In this document: positions 35,785 to 48,083 of the stretch, piece after piece
Layout: each line of letters opens with the position of its first letter
Position numbering within the stretch: the first letter of the stretch is position 1
DNA from: Chionis minor
Lineage: Eukaryota; Chordata; Aves; Charadriiformes; Chionididae
Length of the DNA stretch: 64,000 bases
Direction: 5' to 3'
Assembly: GCA_013398295.1 (NCBI GenBank)
Contig: VZSF01001204.1
Coordinates: 312,333 to 376,332 of the forward strand
Notes under the pieces: model-generated
Databases searched by the model: none
What the model saw: only the letters and a program-made list of their open reading frames with translations
Told to the model about the DNA's origin: nothing
Position numbers and translations under genes: made by a program

Positions 35785-35875
35785 TTAGGTGAGATTCTGC
35801 AGTTTGTATTCTATACAAGGTCAGGTTCGATGATAATAATGGTCCATTCTGACCTTCGTTTTACAGGAATATCTT
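35785..35875 (+). mobile_element. ancient CR1-family 3' end
   Basis: The sequence ATACAAGGTCAGGTTCGATG (about 35812-35831) followed by ATAATGGTCCATTCTGACCTT matches the tail of old amniote CR1 elements, normally read as GGAGGTCAGACTAGATGATC then ATAATGGTCCCTTCTGGCCTT. Only the tail is present. It is of a different and older subfamily type than the avian CR1 copies at 26.7-29.5 kb. Confidence 0.65.
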
Positions 35876-38800
35876 TCCATCAGGTGTTGGGGAATGTGGG
35901 CTGTGCATTTATCCATAAAGCATGAAGTTTAAAGCTGAGTTAGTGTGTGAAACAAAGTCCTGAACATTAATCATCTGTATTACAGTGCTGAGATTCTCGG
36001 AACGGAGGACCTTATAGCATAAACCCTTGTGTGTGTAGATGTTGCTACCAAGAAGTAGCAGTACTAATCTGGTTTGGTAAACTTGGTGCCCAGTACTTTG
36101 TATGAATTGAATTTGTTCACCCCATTATCCACTTGTTCACTGTTATACCTGTCCTGGTTTGAGGTATTCTGAGTGGTCCAGTATTAGCAGTGTTTTGGGA
36201 AGGCGTTGCTATGACTATGTGGTCACAATCGCTCTATTCAAAGGCAAACTCATCCCTCTGAGGTGAACAATGGCTGTAACTGAGAACACAGAGCAAGCAC
36301 AGGAGAATATATTTAAGGTCAGAGAATTTCTGACGCTTTCTCTGGGCTTGATGCCTGCCCATAGAAGATGTTGCCAATGCAGATTTGACTGTTATTCTTT
36401 GTAGCTAAGCTCCAATGAGGAACAAAAGGAGAAGCTACCACTGCTCAAATGAACTTTCAGTATAAACAAGCCGAGGATCTGATACAGGAGAATTTGTGGG
36501 AACAGTACTAGTTTAAGAAGCAGAAGCAGGACTGGGGTTGTCTTTTATGCAAGAGATGTTAACACTGTTTTACCACTTGGAGGGGGAAAGGACTAGTGTT
36601 TCATGAGCCTTGTCCAAGTGTGATTTCAGGCTGGACGGGGCTTTATTGTGAGTTCCCCCAACACTTTCTATTGAAGAAGACTGTCCTGGTGCATAGCTGT
36701 TCCAACACACTGCTTTGATGGAACAGAGGGTTTAGCTCCAAGGTAAACATTTGCTGGCTTCCAGTTTCCTGGGGAAAAATGTTTTTCATTCAGTACTGAA
36801 TTGCAATTTACCCCTAAGTTCAGTAGGAAGGTGGAAGTGAATATTGTGCCAGTCTCATTTCCCAGGGCTGAAGGCAAACACACCACAAATGAATCCCTAC
36901 CCTATCTCCTCAAACATACAGCCCTCTCTGACTGTGGAAGCCAGGGGCAAATGAAGCCTGAGTAGTCTTGCTCCAAAATGTGCAATGGGATGCAAACATA
37001 AGCATATCTTCATCCAGGGTAGACTCAAGATATAATGTTGCCTCTGCTCTTTCCTTATGCTCTTTTGAAAGACTAATGTGCTTTCACCACACGGAGATGG
37101 TGGTCAGGGATGACAGGATACAAGAAAGCAGTGAGGGTTTCTGCTTGTCTTTGAAGCTGCATCTGTTCTGCTCGTGACATTATGTACTTGTTCCATGTTT
37201 GACTGGTAGTTTGAAGATGTCTGCAGTACTGAGCTTTTGAATTGTCTCCGTACCTGTCGGTGGTGGTCAATCCAGAATTTCGGTGATTAGCATGAAAGCA
37301 TATGATACTGAAAAGCAATGAGCTGCTGTAATACTTCAACCTGCACTCCTGTAGAAGAATCCACCAGAGGAGTGTGTGAGATGCCTTGCATAGGGTGGCT
37401 GGAAAGTAATTAAATAAGGACTATTTCCATTTGAAAACTTAGATAAATACAAGTAAGGGAGCCAGATGTTGTTTCTGCTAACACTTGCTGAACAACAGTG
37501 AATCCAACTGCAGTTTTCTTAACGCCATCTGCCATTGCCTTTTCAGAAATTAAAGGGTCCTGGGCTACTATAGTTGAGCACATGTAATCTAACTGAGAGG
37601 AAAAAATGTTCTGGCTTACTCTGTCATTGCATGGACCTGTGATGCACCTATCTTTGCCTGCATCTCCACTCATATACCACCATATAGCGCTGGTTTTGGA
37701 TAGCTTATTCTATTTGCTTTTCTCCTCTGCAAAATCTCAGTTCATAAAACAAGCTGAAGAATGTTAACAAGGGATGCTTCTCTGACAGCTGTGTGATATG
37801 CTGCTATCTTGCATGTGAGGAATATGCATGGAGTCCTCCAAAGTTTGTGTAGACATGATCCATGTGCCTTGTGAAGACACAGGGGAATTATGATATAAGT
37901 CTCACTTTCCAGGAAAAGTAGGATCTAAGTCCAGGCTTAACTTCTGCCTTGCTGGCTTTATGTTCCTCTCGTGGCTTTCATCCTCGTAATAACTAAAGGA
38001 GATCTTAACTGGAAGTTTTGGTCTGTCATTATTAAGCAATTCCAGGGTAGAGCTAAAGGAGCTGTAGCCTGAAAGGGAGGAAAGTAGTATCCAGCAAGCA
38101 TGGCAAAACACGTTTTGGTTATAACACAATGTGTTTATTTTGTAATTGGACCAGAATACCAATGGATGTGTTCTTGAATGTCCTCTGTTCAACCACAGAT
38201 AAACATGGCACTGATCAGAAAACACTAATAGGTGTTCTGTGTGCTATATAAAAATACTTTTGAGTCACTCTTCTATTTAATTTGCATGAATCTAGGAATT
38301 GCTAAATCTTTCCCTGCAATCTTAAAGTTGGGGCTGGATCTTCCAGGATTAGTTGTTTAGGGAGCTGGAGAGAAGTGCACGTGGCTTTGGCACATGTGTG
38401 TAAGATGTATCTTACAATGCTGCTGGCCACAGGGGAATTTCTGTGGGTAAATAAGATTTCTGTCTCAAGGGCTGTCCATATGGCCCCTTTCACCAGCACT
38501 AATTCCACTTAGATTAACTGCACAGCATGAATATGGGTCAAAGCCTGGATTGTTGGGAGAATGAGTTCCTGCTTGCAAACTGCTTCCCGCAGAAGTGCTT
38601 GTTGGCAGCTGAGATCATAGTGCTCACACTCCTCACAATAACCCACTTTGAAATGTATTTAAAGAGGGGTCTTGGCAGTCTGTTTGCTGCTTTTTCATAC
38701 AAAGCGCAGGCCGTGGTTTGTAATCCCACTCAGCATGTCAAGGCGTTTGCTGCTGGGCCATCATCTTCTCTGACTTTATGTAGCACAAGGCAAGGCATCT

Positions 38801-40606
38801 GCATTTGGACCTGCAATACTAACCACTTTGGGTAGCATTCTTCCCCTCACTCTTTAGCAAGAGGAAAGATGCTACTCTTTGAAGTGCTGCATTATTTATT
38901 CTAGAAAAAACCTGCTGGGTTGTTTCTGTGAACACTATGCCCTGACTGCAAGTGAAAGGAGATAAAGACACGGAAAGGGAAGATGGAAGGAACAGAACTC
39001 ATGGTGTCCCTGGCTTGCATGTGTCCATGGTTCCAGTGAAAATTGCTTCTTGCTTTTCTTTCTCCTTTGCCTACTCTACTAATGGCAAAGGCCCTCCGTT
39101 GCAGTCAGTCATTCCTGAATCTGCGGCTAGTTTGGTTGTCTGCTATTATGCCAGGATTCCTTATGGGGGAAACAGAAAACTTAGCCATAAATGGCCTGCT
39201 TCGTAAAGGGCATCAAAGCTACAAGGTTAATATGCTCTCCTGGGTTGGGTTTTTTTCGGTTGTTTGTTTATTTTTGTTTAAGTCTGAAGTGATCTTCAGA
39301 CCCCAGTTTCTTCCGATGCATTCCAAAGTTTTTCTCAAATTCACTCCTACTATTCAGAAGGAGAAATGCCTTTTACGCAGACCTGGAGGTGCTTTAAGCA
39401 CAGGCTACCCTAAGCAGTTACAAGTATAGGTTAGAGGCTAGAACCTGGCCATGCTGCAGTGAGTACAGAGGTAAGATTGTTTCAGTGCCACTAGCCCTCC
39501 CATGTTTGTCACCAGTCTCTTTCCTTCCTCTCTGAATAGCCAAACTTTTGACATTTGCCTGGAAAATGAGTATAAGTCATTATAACACAGAAAACTGTAT
39601 CCCCTTAGATGCTGACGGTGGGCTACGAGGACACAGTAACATGGGCATGGTTTAGATGTGAAAATGCTTGCATTGGTTAGCGTAGAAGGTTTACATGCCT
39701 TTTTCTGGGGCTAATACTGTGTGCCACTGCAGCTAAGGGCCTCATGGACAAAAACACAAGGCAGGTATTCGCCTCTTCCCTCTGCTACCAACTTGAGTGT
39801 AGACAACGCTCCCAATGACATTCTGCTTGCACGTACAGTGCCCCCCTCCTCCACCTTTGTAGGTTAGAAACATTGCGTATTTACGGAGCAGCTTAAAATT
39901 AAAGCGGACAGGGTGAAGATGGATACAGTTTTGAGTACATGGCGAATCCCTCGCCTTTTTTCTAGCCTCATGGTCTTGTGACAGTGTGAAGCCTCTTCCC
40001 ATCCTCTGCCCCCTTCCATGTGGTGACACGAGGCAGGGTGTCCACTGTGGCAGTGCACAGGCTCCAGTGTGCTTTGGCATCCTACCTTCTAAGCAGTGCA
40101 GACACAGAAGTCAACATATCTGAGGAAGAGTTGTTTACTTATTTTTAGTACGTGGAGAAATTATCATAGCTGCTTACGCTGCGTGCATCCACGCTTGCAA
40201 AGGGACTCGTGGCAGTTGTGAGAAATTGGGTATAGAATGGTGCTCTAAAAATCTGAATGGTCTGCATGGCCTAGAAGATGAGTGGTCTTATAAAATAATG
40301 TATTTCCTATGCGTGGTTGTAAAACACTCTAGGATCATTAAAAGACAAATATTTGGGGGCTAGTTTTGTTTTACTTTCTTCATGAGAGTGCACTTTTTTT
40401 TGAAGACTTCTACTGCTGTTTTGAGACCACCATACTAGGAACTTTCTTCAGTATTTTCCCATCTCTTTCTCCTTATGAATGCAGGAAGCACAAAATATTC
40501 TTCTGGTATTTGAGCTGCAGTTATTTTGAATGGCTCCAAACAGAGGGAAATGTGTTTCTGCGGTAGTTGCTGCAGAGAAAGAATTTTGCTGAAATGTCTC
40601 TCCCCC
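35876..40606. other. gene-free intronic stretch
   Basis: No exon, RNA gene or transposon is recognised. Frames up to 128 codons (39043-39429) have no domain. A nearly G/T-only tract lies at 39241-39290. Confidence 0.5.
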
Positions 40607-40621
40607 ACCGCCCTTTGGTGG
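40607..40621 (-). promoter_or_regulatory. CTCF-like motif, reverse
   Basis: ACCGCCCTTTGGTGG matches the reverse CTCF consensus RSYGCCMYCTRSTGG at 14 of 15 positions. The single mismatch is the core C (T here), a position that is normally well conserved, so binding is uncertain. Confidence 0.4.
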
Positions 40622-40689
40622 CTACAGAAAAGAAGCCAGTGTTTGAGGCCCCAGCTCTGCGCATCTGCTGGATCAGTTTAGGCTAATTT

Positions 40690-41225
40690 TCCCCCCTCCC
40701 CTTCCCCTCTTTCCATTAGCAAACTAGATATAAAACAGAAGCTATTGGATAAATAGGAAAAATGTGTAGCAGAGGAAGCCCTTGTGATTAGGGAGCTGTT
40801 AACCAGTTATTTCATGTCCGGCTTTCAGTGTATTTATAAAAATGATGCTATTCAGTGACACGTTGAATTACTATAAATGGCATTGGCTCAGTTGCTTTCT
40901 CATGGAAGCCAACTTGCACTTTATTTTTAACTTGGGCTCGCTGATTATTTTTAAAGTTAGCAATCTATTTGTTAAAGGGCCTAAAGTGGCAGGCAAAGTG
41001 TGGGCAATATACATCAAATTTGCTCACACCTTGGCTTTCCAGCGCACTCCAGGGCCCTGCAGAAGCATGTTGGGAGAGAGCAGCTTGCTCAGTGTCTGTC
41101 CCTTTGCTGCTTGGCTTTTCCGTGGAGACGGCTGATTGATGGGATTAGTGGCAGCTGCAGTATTTGGTTTTGTGATGTGGAAGCTTGTCCATTAGGAGCT
41201 GGCTAAACCAGGTAAAGTCCTCCTC
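40690..41225. promoter_or_regulatory. candidate conserved intronic enhancer
   Basis: A 500-base block of high-complexity sequence is rich in developmental factor words: TTTATAAAAATGAT, CTGATTATTTTTAAA, GTTAGCAATC, and GATGGGATTAGTGG (GGATTA is an OTX/PITX-type core, at about 41141-41146) near CAGCTG. It lacks homopolymers and repeats, unlike its surroundings, and ends at a C-rich run with an undetermined base. The overlapping frames (40842-41135 and 41000-41206) are not recognisable proteins. Conservation is inferred, not shown. Confidence 0.35.
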
Positions 41226-41236
41226 CCCCCCCACCC

Positions 41237-41237
41237 N
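41237..41237. other. undetermined base (N) next to a C-rich run
   Basis: The only N in the window follows an interrupted C run (41225-41236). It marks a base-calling or consensus ambiguity, so the local length may be wrong. Confidence 0.99.
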
Positions 41238-44200
41238 ATTGATCACCAGCAGCTATCACATCGTTACATGCATTTATAATGTCCTTGTGCACTGTGTGCA
41301 CATGGTTTAAATCAACGGCTTCCCAAACAGGGGGAGGAAAAGCACCAGTACCCCCTACCTGCCTCCAACAACGTGCTTGTAAACTTCAGGGACAGGGAGA
41401 AAGCAAAATACAGCTAATACAGCAGAAGGTGTTCTGTGTGGCATTTTGGAACCTTAGGTAGATTCTCAAAGGTGTCCTTCTCGTATTGAGGCATCTGGTA
41501 GGTCTAGTCCACTTGATGACCAGTGGCTAATAACTGACACCTGCGAGTGGGGAAGGAGACCATTGCAAGGTCTTATCTCCCTTGCTTTATTTAGGGAGTA
41601 GATTGCAGTTGTCATCACACTTGCTGGAGTTTCCAGGTAGTCTTCAGGGCTATCACTCTTAGTAAATGAGATACCTGTGGGACTAATGCATTGTACAAAA
41701 CTGTCTTAAAGACAGCTCTAGCCTGGGTTGCAACTTGGAAATGAGAATCTTACACAAGTGCTAGGGAGCCATGTCTATTCAATCCCAAACAGTACGCATT
41801 CATTCCAACAGCACAGTCTGCTGGTTTCCAGTTATTTCCTCGAGGATCAATCCTTGTACAGTATCTTTACGGCATATAAAATGGCAACATTTGAAATCTA
41901 GAGTGAACTGATCACTCAACAGAATATTTTCCAGCACAGTGATTTTGCAGTAGGACAAATAGAGTATACAAGCTTGGTATATACGTCTCTGCTTTATTTT
42001 GTCTGATTGTGAGAGATCCAGTGCATCATAAAAATTGTTGCTTTCAGAACGTTCAGCCTGTCTTTGGTAGCCATCCAGTTTGTGTGTCTTGAGAGATCCT
42101 CCTTCATAATATTTACATTTAATATTCTGATTGGAATGGAGAGGAGAACATTTGTTTGTACATTACTGGGGTGAGAAATAGATAGTTTTTAATCATACCA
42201 CACGACAGTCTATTGGTTAACAGGCTGTTTTCTAGTCTGGAAATTTTATAACCTACTTAAATAGAAAGAAGTCTTTCTTGGCTGAGATTTAATAGCAGAT
42301 GCATTTGTGATGTCTCTGATTATTCAAGTATTTCCATTTAAGTAGGTGAAATATAATTAAGAATAATTGAAATTAATTAATTTTGACCTATCTTTAGTTT
42401 TACTGCTACCGTAGTTCACAGCAGAATTCAGTCCTTACAACCATCTAATAGAAAGGGCTTTGCCTTGTCCATGTCTCAATTTTTGTCTGGATGCTGGATG
42501 GAGGGATGATTATGTTCCTTTGAAATACTGTTTACCAAAGAAATAAAATCCTTTTTGTGATCCAGTACCCCTTCCTTGCTTGTTGTGATTATTTGCTGAC
42601 TTGCTAATTCACTTGATTTACTAACTTTGCTTTTGTAAAGACCCTTCCAGTGTGTTCACTGCTTGCATGGACTGACTCATTAGAAGGCGCCCTCTGCTAT
42701 CTTGGTTAGGTAAGGGAAGTACAAGGATGAGGAAAGAAGATAAAATAAAAAGTCAGACCATACTTGGTTCAGCATCCTGCTTGTAACCCAGCATGGTTGC
42801 GCTGGAATCCTGCTGATGGAATGTCCTGACATTATGGTGTTTATTTCCACCACAGCACTGAAATGTAAACAGGACATCGTTGGATGCTAATCCAAGGGAC
42901 AGGAAATGACTGAGAATCCTGGACTGTTGGGCTATTGGTAGGACATAAGGAAGTGAATTTTACAGAAGGATTGGTATATGGTACCAGCAGTGCACTGGAC
43001 CACATGTCAAAGGGAGTGTTTTCAGGAAGGGTATCTGATGTATGTTTACGGGGAGAAACAAAACATAGCACTAATGTCAAAAGAAGTGCATCAGTATATG
43101 CAGCAACTTGCAGGACATTTGGCTTGTTAGGGTGGTCTGAGCAGCCCATCCTAATGGGATGAAAGATAGAGAGTTTGCCTTGAGCTTGAAATGTATACAG
43201 AACCGATGACAGCTTATCAGTGTGGTATTTATTTTCCCCTCTGCTGTATAACACAAGAGTGAATTTGGCGGAGGAACATGAAACTAGCAGAAGGGGGGCC
43301 ATGTAGCATCTCTTGCTCCAGCCCTAAAGCCCAGGAGGCGTGGATGGGAGGTCACAGTCAGGGAAGTGTTGGTGTAAGTGGTTTAAGGCACTAGAAAGCT
43401 AGCTGTGCTTTTCTTAGGTTGACCTGAATAAATTAATGGCATGAGGATAGTATTGAACTTCCAGTCATGGCTTCCTCCTCCCTGAAATGGAAAGGGACGT
43501 GTACAGCTTCTATAGGATGATGCCTGCGGTGCTGTGTTCAGGGAAGAGGAAGATGAGCCACGACAAACTATCGCTACGTGCTGTGGGGCACTTGAGAAAC
43601 ACATTTCTGGAAGCGGGTTGCACCCCACTTTTATCCTATTAGAAGACTTTGACTCTTCCAAGGAGCAGCTGCTAATGCCTCCTCTGTAGTACCCCTTGTA
43701 GTAGCAAAGACAGAACTGTGTTGTAATGAATATAAAGGGGGTCCTTTATTGAAGTTGCTAAATGCATACAGACTCTGTAATTCACACTGACTCTCTAGCT
43801 TCCAGACTGGCTGACTGCTGCCTGATGTTGCCACACAAGGTCTCCCGAAGTCTTGGTCTGGCATCTGTTGCAAGGAAATGACTGGCTAAAGAGAAAACGA
43901 ATCAAGTTTTCTGGGCTGTGAGTGTCGTGCACTGTTTTTTGTAGTAACTCTCCACACACTCTGCTGCATGCGTTTTGCAGCAAGGCATAATTTTATGGAA
44001 GGCATCTTCTGAATGTTTTTTGCAAGCATCTTGCTGGCACAGCGTTGATACCTTTTGAAAAAGTCTTCTGAATTGTGCCTCTGCTGTGCTGCTTGGGCTG
44101 GGTTTCCATCCAGATCCGAAATTGGAAATTTATTACTTGGAACTGGTTTTTAAAGGTGAAACTGACACCGGTTTCTTATTACTTACCAAGTCCTGAGGGC

Positions 44201-44802
44201 AGACTTACATTCCTGACGCTGCTGTAGGTGTTAATGATTTCATCAACTTGAGAAGCACAGAGCCCTGAACTCTGCTCTTGGCAGCTAGTAAAGAAGGGAA
44301 ACTGACTTTCAAATATTTTGGTTTTAAAGTTGTTTTTGGTTTTTTTTTTTTAATTGTGTTTACATTAGCAAACTGGAATTTGTGGGACAGACTTACAAGT
44401 GAAACTGAGAGAATTTGTTGACTACTTAGTTCTTAGAAATCAAATCAATAGTAAAGCCTCAGTAGGCTGCTGAAACTGGTCTTGCCAAGCACCTCTGAAG
44501 TTGAAAATGAACAAGAATCTGTGAGTGGGCCTGCTGTGCATGCAGGCCGAAGAGTTTCATTTGCTTGGTATGTTTTCTATGCCTCATAATAATCAGGAAG
44601 GATACTATTATGCAGATCCCAAGATTTTTTTCCATATTACTTTGTTGCATGCAAATAGCTCAAAAACCTTGCTCTAAATCTGGAGAGATTTCAGGATGTG
44701 GGTTTTTTGTTTTGTTTTTAGAATAGCTTCTGTCTTGTGTCGTGCAGGAAGATGGCATTTTGAACAAGGACAAAGATTTAAAATCAGAATTAACTGGCAT
44801 TA
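41238..44802. other. gene-free intronic stretch
   Basis: No gene is recognised. The 153-codon minus frame at 42841-43302 and the overlapping frames around 43383-43983 show no domain. A CTCF-like motif is listed separately. The sequence near 42350 is very AT-rich. Confidence 0.5.
42686..42700 (-). promoter_or_regulatory. CTCF-like motif, reverse
   Basis: GGCGCCCTCTGCTAT matches the reverse consensus RSYGCCMYCTRSTGG at 13 of 15 positions, with the whole GCCCTCT core intact and mismatches only at the outer GG. It is the best-core CTCF candidate in the window and points toward the forward motif at 13.05 kb. Confidence 0.45.
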
Positions 44803-44905
44803 CTCTGGGCTCTGCCACTTACTTGCTGTATGATCTTAAGCAGACTGCCATTCTCTTCATACCTCTATTGTGATATCCTTATGTCTTGCCAGGTTGCCAT
44901 GAGAC
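44803..44905 (+). mobile_element. MIR SINE fragment
   Basis: GGGCTCTGCCACTTACTTGC (44808-44827), then TGTATGATCTTAAGCA, then an ATTCTCTTCATACCTCTAT block follow the order of the MIR core, normally read as GGCTCTGCCACTTACTAGC, TGTGTGACCTTGGGCA and a TAACCTCTCTGTGCCTC block. The tRNA-like head and the 3' LINE-like tail are not recognisable. MIR copies are very old, so this sequence was present in the amniote ancestor. Confidence 0.7.
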
Positions 44906-45167
44906 ATAACTTGTTCTGTTTTAAACTTGAGTAACTCTTTCGATCCAAGAGCTAGCTGTTTTTCAGGTGACCATTGTACATGTGATAGATTGCTGCAGAG
45001 GTAGTAAATGGAAGGTTATGGAATTTAACATTGATTAATCCTGGTTATCGATGGAGGAGACTCAAAAGCTTATCCTGTAATTATTTATAAAGGTGCTTAA
45101 AAGGTGACTTGTTGATCACCATTTATAATTAGCAATACAGAGAACATTTGGCGTTCTTCAATCTGGG

Positions 45168-45192
45168 AGTAAGTCAGTAAGTAAGTAAGTCA
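45168..45192. repeat. imperfect (GTAA)n microsatellite
   Basis: Several AGTA/GTAA units with two GTCA variants occur in 25 bases. GTAAGT words here mimic splice donors but lack an exon. Confidence 0.8.
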
Positions 45193-45361
45193 GGGCCCAG
45201 GCTCTGGGAATTGAAACTTGGCAGATGACACACAAATTTCTGAAGTGAGAGACAGTTCACTGTGGGTTGTGGTAGATTTTTCTACTGCTGGAAATCTTTA
45301 AATCAAATGAGATGCCTATTGAAAAGTCATATTTTAGTTCAGGCAGAAATTAATTTATGGC

Positions 45362-45440
45362 AATCTTGTGGCCTGCACTATGCATGAGGTCAGACTAACT
45401 GATTGGTACAGCCCTTTCAGCTTTATAGTTCATAAGATTG
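45362..45440 (+). mobile_element. ancient CR1-family 3' end
   Basis: GGCCTGCACTATGCATGAGG followed by TCAGACTAACTGATTGGTAC and a CCCTTTCAGCTTTATAGTTC block matches the old amniote CR1 tail. The usual reading is GGCCTGTGTTATGCAGGAGG, TCAGACTAGATGATC and then CCCTTCTGGC. It is the same subfamily type and orientation as the tail at 35.8 kb. Confidence 0.7.
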
Positions 45441-47438
45441 TCTATCAGATTTGTGAGTGTCTCACTGAGGCCAGTGGAAACCAAAGAAAACTGAGGCCAG
45501 AGTTTTACACTGCCTTCTTTCACATCCTTCATGCTTCCAGCCTGTACTCACTTGCTGCCCAGCTAACACATGGAAATACCCTCCTGAGTTACTTTTATCT
45601 TCTTACCACTGCATGGTGCCACTTAGCTTCCTATGTTCCAATCTGCAGTACCTTCCAAGTGTGCCTTAAAATTATGGGTTGCTTCTTTTTTGTATTCCTT
45701 GGGTTTTTTTGAAGTGGGAATTGAAAAGTGAGAAGGTTTGAGCAGATATGAGAGGGAGCATGTCAGGTTGTGGACACAGCTGGACATTCCTGCTTTGCTG
45801 TCCCTAGGACATTCATATGTATTTGTATTTATGATTTTTTTAAAATTTTTTTTCCCCCCAAGCAGTCTACCATTCACAATTGCTCAGCAAAAGAAGGTAT
45901 CGTTGATTGCTGAGTTGCTATCCGTGCTTCACACACTTGTTCAGCAAGTCAGGTGGAGATCTGCTATTACTTTTCCCCCTGTAGGTTGCACAAAGCAACT
46001 AGCCCAGTGGGTCTTGTTTATTCTGTCTACTACTGTTGAGCTATACTACCTGTTCAGAGTGGATGAGGCAGCTCAGGGGTAAAGAAGGACTCCATATTCC
46101 TGACCAAACAAGCAGCTGAATGTGTCTTTTACACTCATGGCAAGTGAAGTTTGCAGATTATATATATAATACTCCTCTTATAAGCAACAGTGTTGAAGAG
46201 GGCTGGGCTGCAAAGCAGACTGATAAGATCAGTGCATATAGAGAAAGGATTTCCTGCATTTCCTCTAAATAGTAAAACGTTCCTTTTATGGCATGCAGTT
46301 GAACAGAAAAAGCATCAACTAATCGAGACATTCTCTTCAATTAATCCCTGTTTTGAATGAATGCCCTGAAGGGCCACGTACAACTCGGAGAGGCCAGGCT
46401 AGCTGTCTTTGTAGGCATCATTTCAGGTAAGCCTTTAGAACTGTGTTGTACCAAATCCTTGTTACTCTTCAGGAACTAATTCCATGAGGCTACAACTTGG
46501 ACATGGCTGGATAAGCTCAGCTACTGCCTGTGATAGGTCTTGCCCCATGGGAGGCTGGGCAGTTTTGTTGAAAGGAATCTTACTGACAGCATCTCCAGGG
46601 TGTAGCCTAGCAGGTGAGCGTCCTGAAGAGACCAAGCAACTGCATGGTAAAGGATTGACTGAAGAGAGAGAACACCCAGTTCGTACTCCTTGGAGGGTAT
46701 ATTGTTTTTCTGGCATAGGGGTGCGTGCAGCCTTATTTTAGGATAACCTGAAATGTAAGGGTTGCTTTTAGTTTTCCCCTGTCTCTTATGTCTTTAGAGA
46801 AAATAATCAAGCTGTCTTGAGGGGAAGCCCTTGTGACTTTGAAATGGCTATGAAAAGACATCACCCGAGGGCTCTATCAGAGGCTTATCTGATAGATAAC
46901 GTATGCAGTGTGGGAGGGTGGCAAGTCAGGGCCAAGCATACGCTCGCTTGGCACATGATGTTTTGGTGAACTGGAGAGTGTGTTTGATTTCAGGATTCCG
47001 TGAGGAGTGGCTTTATCTGCAGCACTGGTGCATTGGTGTGGGAGCTAATACCCTTTCCTTTAGACCTGGTTGGGAGTTGTGCGGTACCTGGTGTGCTTTG
47101 GGAGAGCCACAGGCAAGAGAATAAAGTAGTACAGGATGGAGAACGCGAGGGAATGGAGATGAGCTGTTTGCTACTGGAAAGCTGTAATTTTCAGCAACAT
47201 GGTCTCTCTAGCCAGGTTTCTGTGGATTCAGTCCCTAGCACATAAACTGTCAGATGTTTGGGGAGCTACATGCTGCTGAGCAGGAAATCATTCAAATTCC
47301 TTATCTTCCACACAACAGGCTCAGGAGAAGTCCTGCCAGAAAGCTTACACCCAGGCCTCAGGGATCAGGGCTTGACCTCTGGGAAAGGGTTTTTCTGGGG
47401 TTTTGCTTACAAAAACTGAATTCAGCTACTTTCTAAGC
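45441..47438. other. gene-free intronic stretch
   Basis: No gene is recognised. Two 114-codon plus frames (45368-45712 and 45738-46082) are chance frames, the first overlapping the CR1 tail. There are short TA runs near 46162. Confidence 0.5.
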
Positions 47439-47469
47439 ATTTGCCCTGAAGAGCTTCTGAAGGGCAAAT
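47439..47469. other. 9-bp inverted repeat (ATTTGCCCT / AGGGCAAAT)
   Basis: Perfect 9-bp arms lie at 47439-47447 and 47461-47469 with a 13-base loop that can itself pair as GAAG/CTTC. It sits just upstream of another palindromic remnant. Confidence 0.85.
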
Positions 47470-47514
47470 ACTAGATGGTAGTGGTTAGCAGTCCTGCTAT
47501 GGCTAAAATCCCAT

Positions 47515-47595
47515 CTTGTTCCCACAGAAATCAGTGGGCAAACATCCACTGACTTCAGTGCAAGTAGCTGAGGCATACAAAGAGAACAATTCTGC
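47515..47595. mobile_element. possible ancient palindromic repeat remnant
   Basis: AAATCAGTGGGCAAACATCC and CACTGACTTCAGTGCAAG form nested short inverted repeats around CAGTGG/CCACTG. The wording recalls an abundant old reptile repeat containing CATTGACTTCAATGGG and its complement. The assignment is from memory of the pattern, and the element family is not certain. Confidence 0.35.
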
Positions 47596-47900
47596 AAAGC
47601 GCTAAACTTGTGGAAAATTCAAATCCAAACCCAAGGGTTTCTTTTTAGTTTGGATCATCTCCGGTTAATGAATACTTATTCCCGAGCAATGAAGTAATGA
47701 GATTGTAGAGGAGCACGTCTAGGGAATGTCTTGGAGCAGGGCAGTGCAATAGCAATGGTCTTACCTGGTATGGGAACCAGTAGACTTACAAGTCCATTGT
47801 GTTTGTCACTGTCACTGCCTGTGTTAATGCAGGGACAGTGTCTATCCTGTGGATGGTGCCAGAACTGGGAACAGTAGTTTGGTGTTACCAGCCAAGAGAT

Positions 47901-48083
47901 TTTCTTTAAGCCTGCCTCTATTTGTTAAATCCTCTGGAAAACCACAGCTTTTAATGTTCACGACAGTTTTGTCATTAACAAAGTTTGATAAGCATTATTA
48001 GTGAACAGCTTTTCTTTAAGACTGCTTCTATTGGTATTAAATTGTCTGGGAAATCAGAACTTTTAATGTTAATGTCATTAACA
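47901..48083. repeat. diverged tandem duplication, period about 110 bases
   Basis: Copy 1 (47901-47980) and copy 2 (48011-48083) share, in order, TTTCTTTAAG, CTGC/TCTATT, a TTAAAT/TTAAAT block, TCTGGRAAA, CTTTTAATGTT and GTCATTAACA. Substitutions and small indels separate the copies, so the duplication is old. Confidence 0.85.
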
